Shown in pieces: positions 1 to 5,873 of a stretch of DNA of 5,873 nucleotides; position 1 is the first letter of the stretch; the number at the start of each line of letters is the position of its first letter. Source of the stretch: Phytoactinopolyspora endophytica (GTDB lineage Bacteria; Actinomycetota; Actinomycetes; Jiangellales; Jiangellaceae). Under the pieces are notes generated by a model, which saw only the letters and a program-made list of their open reading frames with translations, made no database searches and was not told where the DNA came from. The translations under genes were made by a program, and so were the position numbers. The DNA lies in NCBI RefSeq assembly GCF_004138495.1, contig NZ_ML142860.1:138380-144252 (forward strand), read 5' to 3'.

Positions 1-746
1 AGACGGCGATCGCCTTCGTCCTGGCGGTGATCGTCAACCAAAAGTTCCTGCGCGGCAAGGGCTTCTTCCGTACGGCATACTACTTCCCGTCCATCACCTC
101 GACGATCGCCGTCTCGCTGGTCTTCCTCTTCCTGTTCCAGCGCAGCGGCGCCATCAACCAGTTGATCAGCGCGCTGCTCCCGGGTGCGGACGTCAGGATG
201 AACTGGCTCGACAACGCCGACGGGGTGCTGCACAACTTCCTCGGCCTGGTCGGCATCGACTCGTCGCCCGCGTTCCTTGCGGATACATCGGTGATGGGTC
301 TGAGCCTGTGGCAGTGGCTCTCGGGGCCGAGCGTCACCCTGTTCGCCATCATGATCCTGGTGACGTGGACCACCACCGGCACGATGATGCTGATCTTCCT
401 GGCCGGGCTGCAGAACATCCCGTCCGACATCGAGGAAGCCAGCCGGGTGGACGGTGCCACCGCATTGCAGCGCTTCCGGCTGGTGACGATCCCGATGATG
501 AGACAGCCGCTCTTCTTCGTGCTGACCATCGGGCTGATCGGTACCTGGCAGGTCTTCGACCAGATCTTCGTGATCTCGGCCGGCGGCCCGCAGAAGACCA
601 CGCTGACCCCGGCCTACCTCATCTACCGGGAAGGGTTCCAGAACTTCTCGATGGGACGTGCCACCGCTGTCGCGTTCTTGCTGTTCACTCTCATCATCGT
701 CTTCACCCTCGTCCAGCGCCGCATCCTCAAGCCGGATCGGACGTGA
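1..746 (+). CDS. Carbohydrate ABC transporter permease, MalF/UgpA type (5' partial)
   Basis: This is an inner-membrane subunit of a CUT1-type sugar importer (binding-protein-dependent transport, BPD_transp_1 fold) and should form the channel with the permease encoded next. The open frame runs from base 3 without a stop, giving 247 visible residues. The GTG at 27 lies inside a hydrophobic helix (AFVLAVIVN) and is not the true start; the N-terminus and probably one or two membrane helices lie left of the window. The EAA loop that docks onto the ATPase is at 432-500: EEASRVDGAT followed about ten residues later by IPMM. Hydrophobic segments lie near 15-55, 90-135, 340-410, 510-560 and 660-720. 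The C-terminal block, with Tyr-rich LIYREGF, MGRATAVAF and a final QRRIL, is typical of MalF-like permeases. The extracellular loop (about 141-335) is longer than usual for the family. The substrate cannot be read from sequence; a di- or oligosaccharide is inferred from the downstream glycosidase. Confidence 0.93.
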   Translation, partial: TAIAFVLAVIVNQKFLRGKGFFRTAYYFPSITSTIAVSLVFLFLFQRSGAINQLISALLPGADVRMNWLDNADGVLHNFLGLVGIDSSPAFLADTSVMGLSLWQWLSGPSVTLFAIMILVTWTTTGTMMLIFLAGLQNIPSDIEEASRVDGATALQRFRLVTIPMMRQPLFFVLTIGLIGTWQVFDQIFVISAGGPQKTTLTPAYLIYREGFQNFSMGRATAVAFLLFTLIIVFTLVQRRILKPDRT

Positions 747-751
747 CACAT

Positions 752-756
752 GGAGG
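752..756 (+). promoter_or_regulatory. Ribosome binding site deciding the second permease start
   Basis: GGAGG lies 10 bases before the ATG at 767 and inside the 20-base gap after the first permease stop. It favours ATG 767 over the in-frame GTG at 743, which overlaps the upstream TGA but has no comparable purine-rich site before it. Confidence 0.7.
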
Positions 757-766
757 CCGCACCGAC

Positions 767-1663
767 ATGACTGCGCAACTACAGCAGCGGCGTGCGCCGC
801 TGGAAGGCCGCGCTTCCGTCCACGGGCAGTCCACGGGGTATCGGATCGCCAAGCGGGTCCTCGGCTACGGGATCCTGATCTTCTTCGCCGCCCTGTTCAT
901 CGCGCCGTTTGCGCTCGCTCTGGCGAACTCGATCAAGTCGCGGCCGGAGGCGCTCGCGTCGCCGCTATCACTGATTCCCGCCGATCCCACCCTGCGCGCC
1001 TACGAGGAGATGGCCGGCACCGACATCGCACGGTGGACGATGAACTCCGTCGTGGTCACGGTGATGGTCACGCTCGGCCGGCTCGTTCTCGATTCGCTCG
1101 CCGGCTACGCCCTGGCCAGGTTGCGGTTCCCCGGCCGGGCCGCCATCTTCGCGCTGGTGGTGGCCGTACTGGCGGTGCCGCCGATCGTGCTGGCGATCCC
1201 GCGCTATCTGGTGCTCGGGCAGCTAGGCATGCTCGATACCTACGCGGGGCTCATCCTTCCGTTGGCCGTCGACGCGTTCGGTATCTTCCTCATGAAGACG
1301 TTCTTCGAGTCGATACCCCGGGAGATGGAAGAGGCCGCCCGCATCGACGGGGCGACGATCTTCCAGACCTACTGGCGGATCATCATGCCGCTGGCCGCGC
1401 CTGGGTTGATCGCCTTGACGATCCTCTCCTTCCAGGGGTCGTGGAACGAGTTCTTGCACCCGCTCATCGCCGCCCCCAGCGACCCGGATCTGCGCACTCT
1501 GCCGGTAGGGCTCGCCCTGCTGCGGGGGGCGGAGGGCCAGTCCCAGGACTTCCCGCTGCTGCTGGGTGCATCGGTGCTGATCACGATCCCGGTTGCCATC
1601 GTCTTCTTCACGTTCCAGCGCCATTTCATCCAAGGAGTCACCGCGTCCGCGGTGAAAGGATAA
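767..1663 (+). CDS. Carbohydrate ABC transporter permease, MalG type
   Basis: This is the second channel subunit of the CUT1 sugar importer, 298 residues, close to the usual MalG-family length. Start ATG 767 is chosen because GGAGG precedes it at 752-756 and because the protein then begins with a short polar cytoplasmic tail before the first membrane helix. Predicted helices are roughly residues 31-53, 93-115, 125-147, 157-179, 205-225 and 263-285, the six expected. The ATPase-docking EAA loop is textbook: EEAARIDGAT at residues 188-197, followed by IIMPLAAPG. The following SFQGSWNEF segment and the C-terminal FQRHFIQGVTASAVKG are also hallmarks of MalG relatives, the latter being the tail that contacts the ATPase in the E. 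coli maltose system. It is 20 bases behind the first permease and 10 bases ahead of the glycosidase, so the three are almost certainly co-transcribed. Confidence 0.95.
   Translation: MTAQLQQRRAPLEGRASVHGQSTGYRIAKRVLGYGILIFFAALFIAPFALALANSIKSRPEALASPLSLIPADPTLRAYEEMAGTDIARWTMNSVVVTVMVTLGRLVLDSLAGYALARLRFPGRAAIFALVVAVLAVPPIVLAIPRYLVLGQLGMLDTYAGLILPLAVDAFGIFLMKTFFESIPREMEEAARIDGATIFQTYWRIIMPLAAPGLIALTILSFQGSWNEFLHPLIAAPSDPDLRTLPVGLALLRGAEGQSQDFPLLLGASVLITIPVAIVFFTFQRHFIQGVTASAVKG
1654..1660 (+). promoter_or_regulatory. Likely ribosome binding site of the debranching-type enzyme
   Basis: GAAAGGA overlaps the final codons of the second permease and sits 13 bases before ATG 1674, slightly farther than ideal. 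A second purine run (AAAGAAAG, 1662-1669) lies closer. The short A-rich leader stands out from the GC-rich surroundings and suggests translation of this gene is coupled to, or restarts right after, the permease stop. Confidence 0.45.
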
Positions 1664-1673
1664 AGAAAGCAAT

Positions 1674-3686
1674 ATGACGTCTCACGACACCGCACTCACG
1701 CTCGTCAACGGCACTACGTTCACCGTCTCCGACTCCCGCGGCGACATCGACCCGTCCGGGTATCACGGCGTCTACCACCGTGACATCCGGGTCGTGTCGT
1801 CCCTGCGGCTGGAGGTGGACGGCGCCCGCCCGCAGCTGCTCGCCGCGGATCGCACCGGCGCGGGGGAGGGACACTGGGTGTACGTGCTGGCCAGCGACGA
1901 GCACGGCAGCCCCACGGCCGTTCTGACCCGCCACCGGTACGTCGGCGAGGGAGTACGCGAACGCCTGATCGCGCATGCGTACGGCCGGCCGTTGCCTGCG
2001 CGCATCCTCACCGTCGAGATCGCAGCGGACTTCGCCGATCTGCTCGAGCTCAAGGGCGATCCGGGCCGGCGTCCCCCCGTGGAACTCGTCGAGGACCACG
2101 GCGGTGTATCTGCCGGCACCGACCGGATCCGCGTCGAGCTCGCCGCCGACGGCCCGGGGGTCACGCTTACCGGCGCCGGCCTGCGCTGGGATCTCCGCCT
2201 CGACGCCGGCACGTCCCGCACCGCGGAGATGGAGATCCGGCCCCGCGTCTCCGGCCACGACCAGCCGGTCCGTAAGGCTACGGTCCTCACGGAGGAACCG
2301 GCGGCCACGCTGCGCGTGAGCGGAGGTGCCGACCGGTGGACGCGCAGCGTCGCGTCGGCCCTCGATGACCTCGGCGGCCTCCGGGTGGATATCCCGTCGA
2401 TGGATCTGCGCTACCTGGGCGCGGGCGCGCCGTGGTTCATGGCACTCTTCGGCCGCGACACCCTGCTCACGGGCTGGGAGAGCCTGGTGGCCGGACCACG
2501 GTTGGCCCTAGATGTTCTCCAGGCTCTCGCGTCACGGCAGGGCCAGCGCGTCGACCAGCGCACCGGCGAGGAGCCGGGCAAGATCCTGCACGAGATGCGG
2601 ACCGGACTGATGCCGGTCTTCGGCGTGGAGCCGGGCGTCCCGTACTACGGCACGGCTGACGCCACGCCGCTGTTCGTCATGCTGCTGGCCGAGGTGTACC
2701 GCTGGGGCGCGCCCGACGACGACGTCCGGGCACTCCTTCCCGCCGCCCGCGCCGCGATGGAATGGTGCCAGGTCCACGGTGACGTCGACGGCGACGGCCT
2801 GGTGGAGTACGTCGGTGACGCGCACGGTCTGGCCAACCAGGGGTGGAAGGACTCCGCCGACTCCATGGTGCACTCCGACGGCACACTTGCCACCGACCCG
2901 ATCGCACTCGCGGAGGTTCAGGCCTACGTCTACGCCGCCTATGGGGCGCTGGCCGAGCTCGAGGAACGGCTCGGCGAGCCGGATGCGGCACCGGAGCTAC
3001 GCGCCCGCGCCGACCGTATCCAGGCCACTGTCGCCGAGACGTTCTGGCTACCCGAGCGGCGGCTCGTGGCCATGGCCCTCGACGGCGACAAGAAACCGCT
3101 CGCTGTATCGTCGTCGAACATCGGCCATTGCCTGTGGGCGGGAGTGCTGGAAGGCGACGTCGCCGACGCCGCGGTGGAGCAGCTGATCCGGTCCGATCTG
3201 GCCACCACCTGGGGGCTGCGCACGCTCGCCTCCGGAGAGGTCGCATACAACCCGTTGGGCTACCACGTGGGATCCATCTGGCCGCATGACACCGCCATCG
3301 GCGTCGCCGGACTGGTGCGGCACGGCACCGTGAAGCAAGCGCGCCGCCTGGTGGACGGACTGCTCGCCACAGCCGAGGCGTTCGGCTGGCGGCTGCCCGA
3401 ACTCCTCGGCGGAATGAGCGCCGACGAGATATCCCAGCCCGTGCCTTATCCCGTCGCGTGCAGCCCGCAGGCATGGAGCGCCGCCGCACCGCTCCTGCTG
3501 TTGCGGGCGATGCTTCGCCTGGAGCCCGACGTGCCCGCGGGTACCGTCCGGATAGCGCCGGTGTTGCCCGAGGACGAGGAGATCGTCGTGCGCGGCATCC
3601 CGCTCGGTACCGGCACGCTCAGCGTGCGCGCCCGGGGAACCGACGTGGAGGTGCTGGAAGCACCGTCGGGTATGACCGTGAACTGA
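1674..3686 (+). CDS. Glycogen debranching-like enzyme (amylo-alpha-1,6-glucosidase family)
   Basis: This 670-residue protein has no signal peptide and is expected in the cytoplasm. Residues about 8-205 resemble the bacterial N-terminal glycogen-debranching domain (PF14742 type): an early VNGTTFTVSDSRGD strand pair, then GYHGVYHRDIR, in a beta-rich module. Residues about 220-615 form an (alpha/alpha)6 glycosidase domain related to the amylo-1,6-glucosidase half of eukaryotic debranching enzyme. Visible motifs are WFMALFGRD (254-262), GKILHEMRTG (302-311), YYGTADATPLF (324-334), GWKDSADSM (390-398), YHVGSIWPHDTAI (530-542), LPELLGG (574-580) and CSPQAWSAAAP (596-606). Asp393 or Asp396 and Glu576 are plausible catalytic acids by position, but that is inference. 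A small beta domain (about 620-665) ends the protein. Its place behind sugar permeases suggests it processes an imported oligosaccharide rather than only stored glycogen. Exact substrate and linkage are unknown; related GH63/GH15-like activities are possible. Confidence 0.88.
   Translation: MTSHDTALTLVNGTTFTVSDSRGDIDPSGYHGVYHRDIRVVSSLRLEVDGARPQLLAADRTGAGEGHWVYVLASDEHGSPTAVLTRHRYVGEGVRERLIAHAYGRPLPARILTVEIAADFADLLELKGDPGRRPPVELVEDHGGVSAGTDRIRVELAADGPGVTLTGAGLRWDLRLDAGTSRTAEMEIRPRVSGHDQPVRKATVLTEEPAATLRVSGGADRWTRSVASALDDLGGLRVDIPSMDLRYLGAGAPWFMALFGRDTLLTGWESLVAGPRLALDVLQALASRQGQRVDQRTGEEPGKILHEMRTGLMPVFGVEPGVPYYGTADATPLFVMLLAEVYRWGAPDDDVRALLPAARAAMEWCQVHGDVDGDGLVEYVGDAHGLANQGWKDSADSMVHSDGTLATDPIALAEVQAYVYAAYGALAELEERLGEPDAAPELRARADRIQATVAETFWLPERRLVAMALDGDKKPLAVSSSNIGHCLWAGVLEGDVADAAVEQLIRSDLATTWGLRTLASGEVAYNPLGYHVGSIWPHDTAIGVAGLVRHGTVKQARRLVDGLLATAEAFGWRLPELLGGMSADEISQPVPYPVACSPQAWSAAAPLLLLRAMLRLEPDVPAGTVRIAPVLPEDEEIVVRGIPLGTGTLSVRARGTDVEVLEAPSGMTVN
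3613..3627. terminator. Tight GC hairpin near the glycosidase 3' end (possible terminator part)
   Basis: GCACGC at 3613-3618 is perfectly complementary to GCGTGC at 3622-3627, with a 3-base TCA loop. It is inside the coding sequence, so it may be coincidental. On the minus strand it lies about 100 bases past the stop of the AAA ATPase gene. There is no U-tract; terminators without one are reported in actinomycetes. Confidence 0.2.
3650..3664. terminator. Second tight GC hairpin at the glycosidase 3' end (possible terminator part)
   Basis: GGTGCT at 3650-3655 pairs perfectly with AGCACC at 3659-3664 around a 3-base GGA loop. It encodes part of the glycosidase C-terminus. It lies about 60 bases beyond the AAA ATPase stop, where a terminator for that transcript would be expected. 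No T-run follows on either strand. Confidence 0.25.
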
Positions 3687-3724
3687 CCGGATCCCAGCGC
3701 AATGACAGGTCACGTCACCACATG
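3687..3724. other. Convergent intergenic gap
   Basis: These 38 bases separate two convergent stop codons. They hold only weak dyads: TGACC (3684-3688) with GGTCA (3708-3712), TGACA (3703-3707) with TGTCA (3723-3727), and a tandem GTCAC pair. No stem followed by a T-run is present, so no canonical intrinsic terminator is assigned. Confidence 0.6.
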
Positions 3725-5873
3725 TCAGCTGTCGGCCTGGTGGCCCTTCGGCCGGCGTGCGCGCGCTCCCTGGCTCGGCTGGCTGAACGCCTTGTCGGTG
3801 ACGTTGTTGATCGCCGATTCGACCCCGCCGACCTGGTCCGCGAGCAGACCGAGTGCTCCCACCGCACGGCTCATCGGGTCGTCCCCGTCGCCGCCCAGCG
3901 CCTGGGACTTGACGAACCCGGCCTTGACCTCGGCCCAGCGTTCCGACTCCTCCGATGTCATCCGCCCACGCAACTCGGCGAGCTTGAGCAGGTTCGCCTC
4001 CGCACCCGAGGTGAGCGTCTGGGCCTCTCCGACGTAGTGGTCGTCGATCATCGCCTCGAGCTCGTCTTCGTTCATCACCGGCACCACCCGAGACGCCATG
4101 GCGATCATGTTCCGGTACGAGCCTTGCAACTGGAACGGCGGCTCAGTCCGGGACGCGTCGGCCTGAGCGGCGGAAGCGATGTAGGCCTGGTTATTGGCCA
4201 GCACCACCTGCTGGATCCGTCGAAGCTTGCGCAAGACCGAGAGAATCTGCTCGAGCTCGGTGGGGGAGTACGGGTGCGTGAGCTGGTCCGCCTGGGCGGT
4301 CTCGTCGCCGCGGGCCAGCCGCACCAGTATGTCCACGTCCGCGCGATCGCGGGTGGAGACCGGGGCCAGAATCGGGTTGGAGGTCAAGGCGTTCTCGATG
4401 TAGCTGAGCGAGAACAGCTCTTCCCTCCCGGACAGGACGTCACCGAGGTTCCACACATCCGCCCGGTTGGCGAGCATGTCCGGTACCCGGAACCGCTTGC
4501 CCTCCTCGGTGTAGGGGTTACCGGCCATGCAGACCGCAAACCTCTTGCCCCGCAGGTCATAGGTCTGGGTCCGCCCGTTCCAGACGCCCTCCATCCGGCG
4601 CTGCGCGTCACACATGGAGATGAACTTCTGCAGCAGCTCTGGGTTGGTGTGCTGGATGTCGTCGAGGTACAGAAGAACGTTGTTGCCCATCTCGAGCGCG
4701 AGGTTGATCTTCTCCACCTCTTGCCGAGCCGTGGCGTTGGGCGCCTCCGCCGGGTCCACCGACGTGACGGCATGCCCGAGCGCAGGGCCGTTCACCTTGA
4801 CGAACACCAGCCCGAGCCGGCTGGCGACGTACTCCATCAAGGTCGTCTTGCCGTAACCGGGCGGTGAGATGAGCAGCAGCAGCCCGCTCTGGTTGACCTG
4901 CCGGGAGTCCCCGGTGGTGCCGAGCTGCTTGGCCAGGTTGTCACCGATCAGCGGCAGGTACACCTCGTCCAGCAGCCGGTTCCGGACGAAGGCGCTCATC
5001 ACCTGTGGTTTGTACTCGTCGAGCCGGAGCGACGAGCGCTGCCGTTCCACCAGCTCCGTGCGCTGACGCTGGTAGGCGCGGTAGGCGGGAACCCGCTCGG
5101 TGCGGAACCGGCGGGTGCGCGCCAGCACCTCGTCGAGGCGGAAGCGCAGCGTCCGGTCGTGGATCCTCGAGTGCGTGCCGAGCAGGCCGCCGACGCTGGC
5201 CGTCAGCGACGCGGACGAATCGTGCCGGGGCAGCGACGTGCCACACAGCTCGAGGGCGACCGCCTCCGGGAGGTCGCCGGCCGGATCTCCGCGCTCATCC
5301 TGATGCTCGCTCTGCCCCCGCCCCTTGTCCGTCTCCGTGGCGCTGACGAACGACGTGAGCCAGGCGTGCACGAGCTGGTGACGCGCGGCGAGGTCCGAAT
5401 CGAGCTTGCGGAGGTCGTCGGCGAACGCCTGACGCGATCCGGCACCGGAGCGGCGGCTCAGCGCGCGGTGGAACCTGTCGATGAGCTTCTTCGCGCCGGC
5501 ACTGGTGACGAACCCGGAGGACGCATCGGCGAGCTCCTCGAAGAGGTACTCACCGGCCCATCCGCGCTCGCTCTCCTGCATAGCGGGGAGACCGGACTCG
5601 TCGAGGAATGCGGTGACCGCGTCGTCCAGTTCGGCGCAGAGCGCATCCACGGCCTCGGAACGGTGGAAGTGGAAGGTCTGGCGTGCCTTATGCAGGGAAG
5701 AAGCCCGTGTGGTCCAGCTGGACCGGGCCTGCTCGCTCGAACCGAATGCCCAGAACAGCTGCGCGGCCGCGCGGGCGGCCGGGGGATAGCGCAGGAGACC
5801 GGCGGCCGAGTGAAGTCGCAGCAATGCCTCCAGGATGGTGGCGGCGTCGTGGTCGTGGACACCACGCTCGTAC
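3725..5873 (-). CDS. Large AAA-type ATPase, DUF3686-associated 'DNA repair ATPase' family (5' partial)
   Basis: The frame is open to the right edge, so this is the C-terminal 715 residues of a longer protein (numbered here from the Tyr codon at 5872-5870); the TTG at 5824 is not the start. Residues 1-175 are mostly helical; 177-203 form a charged, probably disordered linker; 239-281 are Arg-rich; and the ATPase core spans about 285-610. It shows Walker A PPGYGKT (337-343, Lys342), Walker B VLLYLDD (399-405), an Asn-Pro sensor-1 in MAGNPYTEEGKRF (Asn452), a possible Arg finger in MLANRAD (Arg470) and a sensor-2-like Arg587 in GSYRNM. A helical region and a basic tail (ARARRPKG) follow. Overall it resembles the large bacterial proteins annotated 'DNA repair ATPase' (Pfam DUF3686 plus AAA), whose function is unproven; I place it there from recalled motifs such as GRTQTYDLRGKRF. 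The diagnostic N-terminal domain is outside the window. No DNA-repair role can be shown here. Confidence 0.85.
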   Translation of the reverse strand, partial: YERGVHDHDAATILEALLRLHSAAGLLRYPPAARAAAQLFWAFGSSEQARSSWTTRASSLHKARQTFHFHRSEAVDALCAELDDAVTAFLDESGLPAMQESERGWAGEYLFEELADASSGFVTSAGAKKLIDRFHRALSRRSGAGSRQAFADDLRKLDSDLAARHQLVHAWLTSFVSATETDKGRGQSEHQDERGDPAGDLPEAVALELCGTSLPRHDSSASLTASVGGLLGTHSRIHDRTLRFRLDEVLARTRRFRTERVPAYRAYQRQRTELVERQRSSLRLDEYKPQVMSAFVRNRLLDEVYLPLIGDNLAKQLGTTGDSRQVNQSGLLLLISPPGYGKTTLMEYVASRLGLVFVKVNGPALGHAVTSVDPAEAPNATARQEVEKINLALEMGNNVLLYLDDIQHTNPELLQKFISMCDAQRRMEGVWNGRTQTYDLRGKRFAVCMAGNPYTEEGKRFRVPDMLANRADVWNLGDVLSGREELFSLSYIENALTSNPILAPVSTRDRADVDILVRLARGDETAQADQLTHPYSPTELEQILSVLRKLRRIQQVVLANNQAYIASAAQADASRTEPPFQLQGSYRNMIAMASRVVPVMNEDELEAMIDDHYVGEAQTLTSGAEANLLKLAELRGRMTSEESERWAEVKAGFVKSQALGGDGDDPMSRAVGALGLLADQVGGVESAINNVTDKAFSQPSQGARARRPKGHQADS

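Noticed and set aside
80..601. Minus-strand 173-codon open frame inside the first permease
   Set aside because: No family resemblance; the plus-strand EAA loop and membrane helices account for this sequence.
308..766. N-terminal extension of the second permease from GTG 308 (or GTG 743)
   Set aside because: The extension overlaps the first permease out of frame and is His/Arg/Asp-rich; GGAGG at 752-756 and the family length support ATG 767. GTG 743 overlaps the upstream stop and cannot be fully excluded, but lacks a good ribosome site.
2677..3489. Minus-strand 270-codon open frame inside the glycosidase
   Set aside because: The translation is almost half Arg, Ala and Pro, typical of an out-of-frame GC-rich shadow, and the plus strand encodes conserved glycosidase motifs here.
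3686..3725. Classical intrinsic terminator between the convergent genes
   Set aside because: Only 5-bp stems with large loops and no T-run on either strand.
3458..4867. Long plus-strand open frame (469 codons) antisense to the AAA ATPase
   Set aside because: Its product is Arg/His/Gly/Leu-rich with no recognisable family, it overlaps the glycosidase 3' end, and the minus strand carries an unmistakable ATPase. Long antisense frames are expected in high-GC DNA.
5822..5824. TTG as the start of the AAA ATPase
   Set aside because: The frame stays open for 16 more codons to the window edge, with a plausible helical continuation (HDHDAATILEAL), and the family is much longer.
1..5873. CRISPR arrays, tRNA or rRNA genes, insertion sequences, attachment sites
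   Set aside because: No regularly spaced repeats, terminal inverted repeats, transposase motifs or RNA-gene signatures were seen, and coding genes fill nearly all of the window.

Overview
The window is very GC-rich, with G or C at nearly all third codon positions. This, the Shine-Dalgarno spacing and the gene types point to a high-GC actinomycete chromosome; I cannot name the genus. No mobile element, RNA gene, CRISPR array or sign of recent transfer was seen. The window is almost entirely coding and has no gene-free stretch over 300 bases.

Left block, plus strand (1-3686). Three co-directional, tightly packed genes look like the tail of a sugar-uptake operon. In order they are a MalF-type ABC permease (5' end cut off by the window edge), a MalG-type ABC permease (767-1663) and a cytoplasmic glycogen-debranching-like glycosidase (1674-3686). 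The gaps are 20 and 10 bases. The solute-binding protein and promoter are presumably to the left. No ABC ATPase is seen; many actinomycete CUT1 importers share one encoded elsewhere (MsiK type). The simplest reading is that an oligosaccharide, perhaps an alpha-glucan fragment, is imported by the two permeases and trimmed inside the cell by the glycosidase.

Right block, minus strand (3725-5873). One gene converges on the operon across a 38-base gap and runs off the right edge, so only its last 715 codons are visible. It is a large AAA-type ATPase resembling the poorly characterised 'DNA repair ATPase' (DUF3686-AAA) family. The visible part has a helical region, a charged linker, an Arg-rich segment, a full ATPase core with Walker A, Walker B and an Asn-Pro sensor-1 motif, and a helical tail. 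Its Walker B motif reads Asp-Asp rather than Asp-Glu. It is the most promising lead for an under-described system, but its partners would lie to the right of the window.

The convergent junction has no classical U-tract terminator. Two tight GC hairpins sit in the last 75 bases of the glycosidase gene, and weak dyads lie in the gap. No functional link between the two blocks is evident.
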